This document shows positions 31,091 to 39,418 of a stretch of DNA of 64,000 bases, in pieces (within the stretch, counting starts at the first letter, position 1; every line of letters starts with the position of its first letter). The DNA comes from Zoogloea dura. Its GTDB lineage: Bacteria > Pseudomonadota > Gammaproteobacteria > Burkholderiales > Rhodocyclaceae. The notes under the pieces are model-generated. The model did no database searches. It was not told the origin of the DNA and saw only the letters and a list, made by a program, of their open reading frames with translations. The stretch covers positions 17,820-81,819 of the forward strand of contig NZ_JABBGA010000024.1 in NCBI RefSeq assembly GCF_012927165.1, given 5' to 3'. The position numbers and the translations under genes were made by a program.

Positions 31091-31567
31091 ATGGCTGCCG
31101 ATCCAGGCCTCTCCAACCGGCTCGCCCGTCTGATCCATGACGAGCGCACCGGCATGCGGACATTCCTGGAACTCCTGAAGCGCGAGGAAGCCCTGCTGAT
31201 CGCGGGTCAGATCGACGCGCTCAGCACGATTGCAGAAGAAAAGACCCAGCTTTATCGCAGCCTCCAGCGCCTGTCCGACGAACGCACCATGATGTTCGCC
31301 CGGGTTGGCGCAAAGGTCAGCAACGAGAACATCCGCATCGTCCTGGCCCAGGCGCCCGATGCGCTGACCGCATGGGAAGAGATCGTGACCCTGGCCGAAG
31401 AGGCCAAAGAGCGCAACCGGGTCAACGGCCAGTTGATCGTGGAGCGCCTGCAGAACAACCAGCAGGCCCTCACCACCCTGCTCGCGGCGGCCGAACACCC
31501 CCAGATCTACGGACCCGACGGTCAATCCAGGCCCACCGCCTCCAGTCGCCACCTCGGCTCGGTCTGA
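31091..31567 (+). CDS. flgN: Flagellar export chaperone FlgN-like protein
   Basis: 158 residues, mostly helical, with the pattern LIHDERTGMRTFLELLKREEALLIAGQIDALSTIAEEKTQLYRSLQRLSDERTMMFARVG typical of FlgN, the cytosolic chaperone for FlgK and FlgL (18.7-21.9 kb). The second half has ANEAKERNRVNGQLIVERLQNNQQAL-like helices followed by the usual PxIYGPDGQ end. It lies 74 bases after flgM, as in the standard flgAMN order, and is convergent with motD. Confidence 0.9.
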   Translation: MAADPGLSNRLARLIHDERTGMRTFLELLKREEALLIAGQIDALSTIAEEKTQLYRSLQRLSDERTMMFARVGAKVSNENIRIVLAQAPDALTAWEEIVTLAEEAKERNRVNGQLIVERLQNNQQALTTLLAAAEHPQIYGPDGQSRPTASSRHLGSV

Positions 31568-31670
31568 GCCTCCACAACACCCGCCACATAGCGATCCGCC
31601 GCGCTCCCCTCGCCCTTGCGAGCGGAATGTCAGGTTCGTCCGGAAGATCCGCGTGCCCGGGCCGCGCGCC

Positions 31671-32555
31671 TCATGGCCTGGCGGTGGCAGGCGCTTGCGG
31701 CGCGGACGGTTGCGATGCGGGCGGCGCGACAGGCACCGGCGGGGCCGCATCGGCCGGCAGGATCGAATCCGTCACCCCCGACGCCCTCACCGGCCGGGGC
31801 GGTGGCTCGGCCTCGACCACGCGCGACTCGATGAGGATCGTCACCCGGCGGTTGCGCGCCCGCCCATCGGCGTTGGCGTTGTCCGCCACCGGCCGCTGAT
31901 CGCCATAGCCCGCGGCGGTCAGGCGCGAAGGACGCACACCGCCTTCGACAAACAGCCGCACCACGCTGGACGCACGCACGGCCGACAGCTCCCAGTTGGA
32001 CGGGAACATGGCGGTGGCGATCGGCGTGATGTCGGTGTGCCCTTCCACCGTGATCGGAAACTCCGCCCCCGCCACCACGTCGGCCACCGCCCGCAGGGCG
32101 CGTTTGGCGTCCGGCCCCAGGTTGGCCTCTCCCGGTGCGAACAGCACGCTGGCGTTGATCTCCACGGTGATGCCGAAAGCCCCCTCGGTGACCCGCACCT
32201 GACCGTCCGCCACCAACGGCGCAAGCACCTTGCGGATCTCCTCGGCCATGTTCTTGACCCGCTCGGCGCGCGACTTGCGGGCCTCCTCCGCGGCCTCCGA
32301 GGGCGGCGACTGAGTGCTCGGGCGGATCGACGGAATGGGGCTGGAGACGATGCGCTGCCCGTCGCTGTTGGTGGCGATGTTGCGGAAGGCATTCACCACC
32401 GAGTCCGACATGATGCGGTACTTGCCCTCGTTGAGCGACGACAGGGAGTACATCACCACGAAGAAGGCGAACAGCAGGGTGATGAAGTCGGCGTAGGAGA
32501 CGAGCCAGCGCTCGTGGTTCTCGTGCTCCTCCTCACCCTTCCTGCGCCTGGCCAT
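31671..32555 (-). CDS. motD: Flagellar motor stator protein, MotB family (MotD type)
   Basis: About 294 residues. One N-terminal membrane helix ERWLVSYADFITLLFAFFVVMYSLSS with the proton-binding Asp (about residue 22), then a linker and the OmpA-like peptidoglycan-binding domain (about 130-260: SVLFAPGEANLGPDAKRALRAVADVV, VEGHTDITPI, NWELSAVRASSVVRLFVEGG, RNRRVTILIE). A Pro/Ala-rich tail ends it. The start MARRRKGEEEH was chosen because the family begins with a basic cytosolic stretch; an upstream ATG would overlap motC. Position after fliA and motC matches the MotC/MotD stator pair of pseudomonads, which supports surface motility. Confidence 0.92.
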   Translation of the reverse strand: MARRRKGEEEHENHERWLVSYADFITLLFAFFVVMYSLSSLNEGKYRIMSDSVVNAFRNIATNSDGQRIVSSPIPSIRPSTQSPPSEAAEEARKSRAERVKNMAEEIRKVLAPLVADGQVRVTEGAFGITVEINASVLFAPGEANLGPDAKRALRAVADVVAGAEFPITVEGHTDITPIATAMFPSNWELSAVRASSVVRLFVEGGVRPSRLTAAGYGDQRPVADNANADGRARNRRVTILIESRVVEAEPPPRPVRASGVTDSILPADAAPPVPVAPPASQPSAPQAPATARP

Positions 32556-32562
32556 GGTCGGT

Positions 32563-33303
32563 CTAGCCCGCGTAACCCTGCAGGCGGCTCTCGATGATGC
32601 GCGGGTTGTCGCCGTTGGCGATGCCAACCAGCCCATCCACCAGCATCTCCCGCATGGAGGTGAGGGTTCCGATGACGCCGAGCAGCTTCTTCGATACCGG
32701 GAGGAAGATCAGGTTGGCGGAGCCCACCCCGTAGATGGTCGCCACGAAGGCCACCGCGATGCCGGAGCCCAGCTTGGACGGATCGGAGAGGTTCTCCATC
32801 ACGTGGATCAGGCCCATCACCGCCCCCAGGATGCCGATGGTCGGCGCATAGCCGCCCGCCGCCTCCCAGATCTTCGCGCCCTGCTTCATCTGGCCTTCCC
32901 AGGTATCGATCTCGACCTCCAGCACCTCCCGAAGGCGTTCCGGCTCGACCCCGTCGACCAGCAGCTGAAGGCCCTTCCGGATGAAGGGATCATCGATCGA
33001 CGGGATCTGGCTCTCCAGCGACAGCAGCCCCTCCTTGCGGGCCACATGGCTCCAGTTCACCACGTCGGCGATCAGCCCCGCGTGATCGAGGCGCGGCGGC
33101 ATGAAGACCCAGCGGATCATCTGCATGCCGGCCTTGAAGACCCTCAGGGAACTCTGCAGCATCACCGCCCCCAGGGTGCCGCCGATGACGATGAGAAAGG
33201 CCGTGGGCTGGATCAGGGAGCCGACATGCCCCCCTTCCAGCACCTGCCCCACCAGGATGGCGGCCAGGGCAAGGGTGATGCCGATCAGGCTGATGCTGTC
33301 CAT
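32563..33303 (-). CDS. motC: Flagellar motor stator protein, MotA family (MotC type)
   Basis: 246 residues with four membrane helices (ISLIGITLALAAILVGQVLEGG, PTAFLIVIGGTLGAVMLQ, GGYAPTIGILGAVMGLIHVM, GIAVAFVATIYGVGSANLIFLPV). MotA signature APTIGILGAVMGLIHVMENL with the conserved Pro pair. The cytoplasmic loop contains RKEGLLSLESQIPSIDDPFIRKGLQLLVDG. With the gene eight bases downstream it forms the ion-conducting stator. It lies 20 bases after fliA. No second motAB pair is seen in the window, so which stator this cell otherwise has is unknown. Confidence 0.93.
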   Translation of the reverse strand: MDSISLIGITLALAAILVGQVLEGGHVGSLIQPTAFLIVIGGTLGAVMLQSSLRVFKAGMQMIRWVFMPPRLDHAGLIADVVNWSHVARKEGLLSLESQIPSIDDPFIRKGLQLLVDGVEPERLREVLEVEIDTWEGQMKQGAKIWEAAGGYAPTIGILGAVMGLIHVMENLSDPSKLGSGIAVAFVATIYGVGSANLIFLPVSKKLLGVIGTLTSMREMLVDGLVGIANGDNPRIIESRLQGYAG

Positions 33304-33323
33304 GGACGCAACCTCTATCCGGG

Positions 33324-34097
33324 TCAGGGTGCAGCCGGCCGGCGACCGCGGCCGCGGCCATCAGACTTGGTCTTGGCAGGATTCTGGATGGCACCGGAAA
33401 TGCGCGAGCGCAGGCGGGCGATGGCCTGGCTGTGGAGCTGGCAGACCCGCGACTCGGACACCCCGAGCACCTCGCCGATCTCCCTCAGGTTCATGTCCTG
33501 CTCGTAATAGAGGCCCATCACGGTCTTTTCCCGGTCGGGCAGGTCGTCGATCGCCTTGATCAGCACATCCCGCATGTTGCCCTCGAGCAAGAGGGTCAGC
33601 GGGTCGTTGCCTTCGAGGGTGATATGGCGTTCCAGGTAGTCTTCTTCGCCATCGCCGGCAAAGTCTTCGAAATAGACGAGCTGATAACCCCGCGCCTCCT
33701 GCAGCATGTGCTGGTAGTCGGCGAGCGGCAGGCCGAGGGAATCGGCCAGCTCCTTTTCGGTGGGATGGCGGCCATGCTGCTGCTCGAGCTGATGGACCGC
33801 CGCTTCGATGCGCCGCATGTCCCGCCGCAGGCTGCGGGGCAGCCAGTCGTTCTCACGCAGGCCGTCGAGCATGGCCCCGCGGATGCGCTGCACGGCATAG
33901 GTCTCGAATTGCGCCCCCAGGCCTTCCTCGTAGCGGTTGATCGCGTCGAGCAGGCCGAGCATGCCGTTCTGGATGATGTCCTCCACCTGCACGCTGGCCG
34001 GCAGTTTGGCCATCAGGTGGTAGGCGATGCGCTTGACCAATGGCGCGTACTGGACGACGAGCTGTTCTTTATCAAGGGTTCCGGAGGCGGTGTACAT
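33324..34097 (-). CDS. fliA: RNA polymerase sigma factor for flagellar operon (sigma28)
   Basis: 257 residues. Regions in order: 1.2/2 (VQYAPLVKRIAYHLMAKLPASVQVEDIIQNGMLGLLDAINRYEEGLGAQFETYAVQRIRGAMLDGLRENDWLPR), region 3 (VHQLEQQHGRHPTEKELADSLGL) and region 4 helix-turn-helix (MNLREIGEVLGVSESRVCQLHSQAIARLRSRI). It directs transcription from the TAAA-N15-GCCGATAA-type promoters seen before flgM, cheV and the MCP gene. A short basic tail (DGRGRGRR) follows. It lies 120 bases after the FlhG-like gene in the flhF-flhG-fliA-motCD run. Confidence 0.97.
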   Translation of the reverse strand: MYTASGTLDKEQLVVQYAPLVKRIAYHLMAKLPASVQVEDIIQNGMLGLLDAINRYEEGLGAQFETYAVQRIRGAMLDGLRENDWLPRSLRRDMRRIEAAVHQLEQQHGRHPTEKELADSLGLPLADYQHMLQEARGYQLVYFEDFAGDGEEDYLERHITLEGNDPLTLLLEGNMRDVLIKAIDDLPDREKTVMGLYYEQDMNLREIGEVLGVSESRVCQLHSQAIARLRSRISGAIQNPAKTKSDGRGRGRRPAAP

Positions 34098-34217
34098 CAG
34101 GGCTCAGCTTTCTGGTCTGGGTTTCCGGGCGATGCGCTGCGTGATGGAAGACTCATCGGCAACGACAGGCTTCAACGCGACCCACAAAACAATATCTCAC
34201 AAAACGACTCGACTCAT

Positions 34218-35003
34218 TCAGCCCGTCACGCTCGCCGGGGATGAGCAGGCCCGCAGGCGCCGGATGAATGCGCTGGCCCCTTCGGCCGGGTGCCGCTCAC
34301 CCAGCGGGGCCGTCATCGACTCGGCCAGTGCATCCCGTTCCACCTCCCCCCGCCAGACCAGGGGCAGGCCCACATGCCTTCCGGTGAAGTCGTTGAGGCT
34401 GGCAAACAGCGCGGTCGCATCGGCCCGGTCACGGGCGCCGCTGACCGCCACCTCCAGCGAACCGGCGCCGGCCGCCGCCAGACCCTTGATCCACTGGCAG
34501 GCGCTGCGCGCGCCCACGCCACTGGCCTCAACCACCAGCAGGTGGCGGGCCGCCGCGCGGGCGAAGGGCGTCAGCTGGCGGGGATCGCCCACCGCGTGGA
34601 TGGCCAGCAGATCGGCGCGCCGCTGGAGCTCGGTCAGGCCGGCCTCGAGGCGGGCATGGTGGGTGTCGTCGAGCAGGGAGGCGGCCTGCACGGTGGCCGC
34701 GGCCGGCACCACCCAGAGCCCGTCCGCCACCTCGCGCATGGTCTCGGTCACATCGTGGTGGCCCTCCAGCGCGCCCAGCAGATCACCGTCTTCCGGCAGA
34801 CCGGCAGTGCTCAGCAGGGAACCCTGCCCGGGGGCATGCTCATCGATCACCACGACCCGGTGCGCGCCTTCGGTCAAGGCCAGCAGGGTCTGCAGGGCCA
34901 GGGCATCCGGACGGCGCCCGCAGGCAAACACGGCCACCACTGCAGAATGGGTACGACGGAAAAGACGGCGCAGGCCGGCGGCCTGATCGGAGGCGTGCAG
35001 CAT
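34218..35003 (-). CDS. Degenerate FlhG/MinD-like protein (flagellar number regulator homologue lacking Walker A)
   Basis: 261 residues in the position of flhG (one base after flhF, before fliA). The fold looks MinD/ParA-like: SAVVAVFACGRRPDALALQTLLALTEGAHRVVVIDEHAPGQGSLLSTAGL mimics the start of FlhG, then RADLLAIHAV and [52 protein letters not shown] resemble the later helices. The deviant Walker A (GKGGVGKT) is absent, replaced by ACGRRPDAL, so ATP binding and hydrolysis as in true FlhG are unlikely. It may still fold and act as a binding partner of FlhF. Assignment rests largely on synteny and moderate pattern similarity. Confidence 0.72.
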   Translation of the reverse strand: MLHASDQAAGLRRLFRRTHSAVVAVFACGRRPDALALQTLLALTEGAHRVVVIDEHAPGQGSLLSTAGLPEDGDLLGALEGHHDVTETMREVADGLWVVPAAATVQAASLLDDTHHARLEAGLTELQRRADLLAIHAVGDPRQLTPFARAAARHLLVVEASGVGARSACQWIKGLAAAGAGSLEVAVSGARDRADATALFASLNDFTGRHVGLPLVWRGEVERDALAESMTAPLGERHPAEGASAFIRRLRACSSPASVTG

Positions 35004-35004
35004 C

Positions 35005-36594
35005 TCAAGCCCCTCCGTGCAGACCGTTGGTCGCCGCCTTGCCGGCGGAGGCCATCAGCAGGCCGGCTTCCAGGGACTCGAGCCGAAAGGGGGAACTGGC
35101 GGGCAGCTCGTGCAGTGCCTGAGTCAGCAGCTTGTCGCGATTGGGCAGGTGCAGGTCTTCCGGCACGCGCTGCCCGTTGGCCACGTAATAGACCTGCACG
35201 CGGTGGCGGATAGCCACATCCAGCACCGGCGCCAGGGACATGGCCTCGTCCATCTTGGTGAACACCACGCCGGCCAGGTCATCGCCGGCATAGGCGCGGA
35301 TCACGTCGTCGAGGGTGTCACCACGGCTGGTGGCATTGAGCAGCAGCAGGCGCGACACCTTGCCCGCGCCGGTCAGCATGGCGGCCTGTTCGGCCACCAT
35401 CTTGTCGCGCTGGCTCATCCCCATGGTATCGATCAGCACCATGTGCTTGTCGCGCAGGCCGGCCAGGGTCTCGCGCAGGTCGGTAGCGTCGCGCACCACG
35501 AACACCGGCACGCCCAGGATGCGGCCATAGATGCGCAATTGCTCGTGGGCACCGATCCGGTAGCTGTCGGTGGTGATCAGGGCCAGCTTGTCGGCACCGT
35601 GGCGCACCACGCAACGGGCGGCCAGCTTGGCGGTGGTGGTGGTCTTGCCGACCCCGGTCGGCCCCACCAGGGCGAACACGCCGCCCCGGTCGATGATATC
35701 CGCGTCGCTGGCCATGGCCTGGAAGCGCGCATCCAGGGCCTCGTGGAGCAGGCGGTGGGCTTCTTCCGGGGCCTCGTCCTCGGGCACGCTCTCGGCCAGC
35801 TCACGGGCCAGCACCGCGGAGAAACCCGCCTCGAGCAGATCGCCGATCAGCCGGGTGCGGCCCGGGGCGCTACGCCCCATCTCGCCCCAGGCGAAGCCGG
35901 CGAGCTGCCGTTCGATCATGCCGCGGATGGTGGCCAGTTCGTTAGCCATCTGGGAGTTGGCCGACTCCAGGGCGCGGATGCGTGCCTCCTCTTCCACCCC
36001 GGTCGGGCGCGGACGGGGTGGCGCCTCGCGGGGCGCGGGCGGTGCATCGGAGCGCAAGGGCGAGCGGGGGGCCGGCTCGGCGGACGGGCGGCGCACCTGG
36101 GAGGTCGCCGCGTTGAATACTTCCCGCGACAACTCGACCCGCGGCGGGCTGAAGGGCTGCATGTCGGCCGGCCGCTGCGGCGCCGGAGCCGCCGGACGCG
36201 CCGCCTGGGGCTGTGCGGGGGCCGCCTGCGGAGCAGCAGGCTGCGCGGCCGGCGGTGCCGCCGGGCGTGGCCGGCTTTCTGCCGCGCGGGACAGGCTGAC
36301 CCGGAAATCGTCGTCGAAGAACTCCTCGGCGGTCTTCGGCAAGGGAGGCGCCGGCACCGGCGCGGCGGGACGGGCCGGCGCGGCAGTTGCCGCCGCCGCG
36401 GCCGCCGCAGCCGCCTGATTGCGCGCACGCTGGGCCGACTGCAGCGCGGCCACATCATTGGCCGGCAGGGCGAGGATCTCGACCCCGCCGTTCGCCGCCC
36501 GGTTGGAGAGCACGACCGCATCCGGCCCGAGGTCGTCCTTCAGCATGCGAAGGGCCTCGCGGGCGGTTTTGGCAAAGTAGCGCTTGACGTTCAT
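35005..36594 (-). CDS. flhF: Flagellar biosynthesis GTPase (SRP-like)
   Basis: 529 residues. SRP-family GTPase that positions the polar flagellum. N-terminal B domain MNVKRYFAKTAREALRMLKDDLGPDAVVLSNRAANGGVEILALP; a long Ala/Pro-rich disordered linker (about 55-205); then N and G domains (about 250-500) with Walker A ALVGPTGVGKTTTTAKLAA, ALITTDSYRIGAHEQLRIYG, LIDTMGMSQRD and FTKMDEAMSLAPVLDV. AGGAG precedes the ATG. It heads flhF-flhG-fliA-motCD, but its normal upstream partner flhA is 10.8 kb away behind an amino-acid catabolic block. Confidence 0.96.
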   Translation of the reverse strand: MNVKRYFAKTAREALRMLKDDLGPDAVVLSNRAANGGVEILALPANDVAALQSAQRARNQAAAAAAAAATAAPARPAAPVPAPPLPKTAEEFFDDDFRVSLSRAAESRPRPAAPPAAQPAAPQAAPAQPQAARPAAPAPQRPADMQPFSPPRVELSREVFNAATSQVRRPSAEPAPRSPLRSDAPPAPREAPPRPRPTGVEEEARIRALESANSQMANELATIRGMIERQLAGFAWGEMGRSAPGRTRLIGDLLEAGFSAVLARELAESVPEDEAPEEAHRLLHEALDARFQAMASDADIIDRGGVFALVGPTGVGKTTTTAKLAARCVVRHGADKLALITTDSYRIGAHEQLRIYGRILGVPVFVVRDATDLRETLAGLRDKHMVLIDTMGMSQRDKMVAEQAAMLTGAGKVSRLLLLNATSRGDTLDDVIRAYAGDDLAGVVFTKMDEAMSLAPVLDVAIRHRVQVYYVANGQRVPEDLHLPNRDKLLTQALHELPASSPFRLESLEAGLLMASAGKAATNGLHGGA

Positions 36595-36623
36595 GCTCCT
36601 GTCTCCGGGGGTACGAAGGCTTT

Positions 36624-36635
36624 CATGGGCCCATG
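36624..36635. promoter_or_regulatory. Palindrome upstream of flhF
   Basis: CATGGGCCCATG, a perfect 12-bp palindrome centred 35 bases before the flhF start, in the 116-bp gap after alr. Possible operator; no known regulator site is recognised. Confidence 0.3.
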
Positions 36636-36710
36636 ATGGGCACTTCGGTAGCTTCGATTATCTCCACGAAAAAGAAAATCGATCCCCCGGAAAAGACGGG
36701 TTTTAGGGCG

Positions 36711-37877
36711 CTATTCCCCCTTCTGCAACGTGCCTTCCTGCTGGCCGCCCTCCACCTCCGCGCCCACATAACTGCGCGCATAGCGCCGCCCGAGGCTGGT
36801 CAGGACTTCATAGCCGATGGTCCCGGCCCGGCTGGCGATCGCATCCACGTCGCCCAGCGGGTCGGCGACGTCAACCAGGCCGCCCTCCTCCAGGTGGCCC
36901 TCCGGCACGTCCGTAACATCCACGGTGAGGGTGTCCATCGACACCTTGCCGATCACCGGCAGGCGCCGCCCCTCGAAGCCGACCTCCCCCCGGTTGCCCA
37001 GGCTGCGCAGATAACCGTCGGCATAGCCCACCGCCAGCGTGGCGATGCGCGACGGACGCTGCGCCTGCCAGGCGTGGCCATAGCCCACCCCGGCGCCGAC
37101 CGGCACCCGGCGGGTCTGGATGACCCGCGCACGCAGCCGGATCACCGCACGCATCGGATTGGCCTGCCCCACCACCGGCGCCACCCCGTAGAGGGCCGCG
37201 CCGGGCCGGGCCAGGTCGAAGTGGTACTCCGGTCCGAGGAAGATCCCCGACGAATTGGCCAGGCTGGCCTTTACGCCGGGCAGCAGGCTGCGCGCCTGCC
37301 GGAAGCGTTCGAGCTGCAGCCGGTTGATCCCCTCGGCCGGATCCTCCGCGGCGACCAGGTGGCTCATCAGATGGCGCGGCACGATGCCTTCCAGCCCACC
37401 CGGCGCCCCGACCAGGGCCGCCAGCTCGTCGGCGGCCAGCCCGAGCCGGGCCATCCCGGTATCCACCTGCAGGATGGCCGGCAGCGCGCGCCCCTGCCTG
37501 CCTGCCAGCTGCTGCCAGGCCCGCAGCTGGGCCACGCTGTTGAGCACCGGCACCAGCCCATGCGCCAGGCAGTCGGCTTCACAGCCCGCCGGCACGCCGT
37601 GCAGCACATGGATCTGCGCATCGGACGGCAACACCAGCCGCAAGGCCATGCCCTCGCCGAGGTGGGCCACGAAGAAGCGCCGGCAGCCGACCCGGTACAA
37701 GGCCTCGGCCACCTGCCGGGCGCCCAGCCCGTAGGCGTCGGCCTTGACCACCGCGGCGCACTCGGCGCCCTCCAGGCGCGACCTGAGCAGCCGCCAGTTG
37801 GCCTGGATGGCTCCCAGATCGACCTCCAGGAAGGCTCCGGCGTTGTCCGGCGAGAAGAAAGGTGAAGACAGAAACAT
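36711..37877 (-). CDS. alr: Alanine racemase
   Basis: 388 residues. PLP enzyme interconverting L- and D-alanine; cytosolic. The PLP Lys45 lies in AAVVKADAYGLG, the second catalytic Tyr in VGAGVGYGHAWQ, and other family blocks are QVDTGMARLGL, HFDLARPGAALYG and VSMDTLTVDVTD. The start MFLSSPFF was chosen because GGAGAG lies seven bases upstream; a longer frame begins inside the dadA end. It lies 19 bases after dadA, so it is the catabolic (DadX-type) racemase of a dadA-dadX operon rather than a cell-wall house-keeping copy, though the sequence alone does not prove it. Confidence 0.94.
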   Translation of the reverse strand: MFLSSPFFSPDNAGAFLEVDLGAIQANWRLLRSRLEGAECAAVVKADAYGLGARQVAEALYRVGCRRFFVAHLGEGMALRLVLPSDAQIHVLHGVPAGCEADCLAHGLVPVLNSVAQLRAWQQLAGRQGRALPAILQVDTGMARLGLAADELAALVGAPGGLEGIVPRHLMSHLVAAEDPAEGINRLQLERFRQARSLLPGVKASLANSSGIFLGPEYHFDLARPGAALYGVAPVVGQANPMRAVIRLRARVIQTRRVPVGAGVGYGHAWQAQRPSRIATLAVGYADGYLRSLGNRGEVGFEGRRLPVIGKVSMDTLTVDVTDVPEGHLEEGGLVDVADPLGDVDAIASRAGTIGYEVLTSLGRRYARSYVGAEVEGGQQEGTLQKGE

Positions 37878-37896
37878 GGGATCTCTCCAGGCAAGC

Positions 37897-39150
37897 TCAG
37901 GCGTAGCGGGAAACAGCCAGGTCATCGACGCGGATCTCCGGGGACCGGCCGCCGATGATGTCGGCCATCACCCGGCCGGTACCCGCCGCCATGGTCCAGC
38001 CCAGGGTGCCGTGGCCGGTACTCAGATAAAGGTTCGGATAAGACGTTTCCCCGACGATGGGCGTCCCATCCGGCGTCATCGGTCGCAGTCCGGTCCAGAA
38101 TTCAGCCCGTGCCACATCACCGCCATGCGGAAACAGATCGCCGACGACGAACTCCAGGGTGCTGCGCCGGGCCGCATCCAGGCTCAGGTCGAAGCCCGAC
38201 AGCTGGGCTGTGCCGCCCACCCGGATCCGGTCGCCGAGACGCGTGACCGCCACCTTGTGGGTCTCGTCCATGAGGGTGGACTCCGGCGCCTGTGCCGCAT
38301 CGAGGATGGGCACGGTGATGGAATAGCCCTTCACCGGATAAACCGGCACCCGGATGCCCAATGGCGCCAGCATCGCCTTCGAGTAACTGCCGAGCGCCAG
38401 CACATAGGCGTCGGCCTTGATCTCGCCACGCGACGTGTGCACGCCGGCAATCCTCCCCCCCGCCCGCTGCAGCCCGTGGATGTGCTCGCCAAAGCGGAAG
38501 TCCACGCCCATCTCCCGTGCCATGTCGGCCAACGCCCGGGTGAACAGGTAGCAATCCCCCGTCTCGTCACCTGGCAGGCGCAGCCCGCCGACAAACTTGT
38601 GCTGCACACCGGCCAGCGCCGGCTCGTGGGCCAGATAGCCCGGACGATCGAGCAGTTCGAAGGGCACGCCGAACGCTTTCAGGATCTCCACATCCTTACC
38701 CACCCCGTCGAGCTGCGCCTGGTTGCGGAAGAGCTGCAGCGTGCCCTGGGTCCGCTCGTCATAGCGGATGCCGGTGTCGGCCCGCAGCGCCTTGAGGCAG
38801 TCCCGGCTGTATTCAGCCAGGCGCACCATCCGGCCTTTGTTGATGCGATAGCGCGCTTCGGTGCAGTTGCGCAGCATGGACGCGCACCAGCGCAGCATGG
38901 AAGGGTCGAGGAAGGGCTTGATCACCAGCGGGCTGTGATGCATCAGCAACCACTTGATCGCCTTCAGCGGCACCCCCGGCCCGGCCCAGGGTGCGGAGTA
39001 GCCGGGCGACACCTCCCCGGCGTTGGCAAAGCTCGTCTCCAGGGCGGGCCCTGGCTGACGCTCGACGACAGTGACCTCATGCCCGTCGCGGGCAAGGTAA
39101 TAGGCAATGGTGGTTCCGATGACTCCACTCCCGAGCACGGCAACGCGCAT
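37897..39150 (-). CDS. dadA: D-amino acid dehydrogenase (small subunit type)
   Basis: 417 residues. FAD-dependent, membrane-associated oxidation of D-amino acids (D-alanine to pyruvate), passing electrons to quinones. N-terminal FAD-binding motif [54 protein letters not shown], and the C-terminal [17 protein letters not shown] and [20 protein letters not shown] are characteristic of DadA. With alr it degrades alanine. A good -24/-12 promoter lies 64 bases upstream, and the divergent PhhR/TyrR-type sigma54 activator is the natural candidate regulator; an Lrp gene is also near. Confidence 0.96.
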   Translation of the reverse strand: MRVAVLGSGVIGTTIAYYLARDGHEVTVVERQPGPALETSFANAGEVSPGYSAPWAGPGVPLKAIKWLLMHHSPLVIKPFLDPSMLRWCASMLRNCTEARYRINKGRMVRLAEYSRDCLKALRADTGIRYDERTQGTLQLFRNQAQLDGVGKDVEILKAFGVPFELLDRPGYLAHEPALAGVQHKFVGGLRLPGDETGDCYLFTRALADMAREMGVDFRFGEHIHGLQRAGGRIAGVHTSRGEIKADAYVLALGSYSKAMLAPLGIRVPVYPVKGYSITVPILDAAQAPESTLMDETHKVAVTRLGDRIRVGGTAQLSGFDLSLDAARRSTLEFVVGDLFPHGGDVARAEFWTGLRPMTPDGTPIVGETSYPNLYLSTGHGTLGWTMAAGTGRVMADIIGGRSPEIRVDDLAVSRYA

Positions 39151-39213
39151 GATCTTTTCTCCTGGACACTCTGCATGGGGACGGGCCGCCTCGTGCAGCC
39201 CTCAAGCAGGCAT

Positions 39214-39229
39214 TGCAACGCTCATGCCA
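39214..39229 (-). promoter_or_regulatory. Sigma54 promoter for dadA-alr
   Basis: On the minus strand TGGCATGAGCGTTGCA: GG-N10-GC spacing exact, -12 box TTGCA perfect, -24 box one base off TGGCAC. It lies 64 bases before the dadA start. Confidence 0.8.
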
Positions 39230-39361
39230 GAAAAATTAATCCATTAAAAACATGGACATAGAAAATACGCGCGAAAAACTGAAGCACAAATCGTATTGAT
39301 ATCGTTACAAGATGCCCGAACAATCTCCAGGGCCCGGAAAAATCACTTCTGATTCAGTGAA

Positions 39362-39390
39362 TTGAAGATCCGTATCGATTTACATACACT
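39362..39390 (+). promoter_or_regulatory. Candidate sigma70 promoter for the PhhR/TyrR-type activator
   Basis: TTGAAG, a 17-base spacer and TACACT, 29 bases before the ATG. Two similar CGTAT-GAT-TTACA segments (39290-39310 and 39371-39384) could be regulator sites. Confidence 0.45.
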
Positions 39391-39418
39391 GCGCACAAAT
39401 CAACACAGTTGAATCCCC

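Noticed and set aside
36629..36641. Terminator between alr and flhF
   Set aside because: The GCCCAT/ATGGGC repeat has no usable loop or T-run; more likely a palindromic site.
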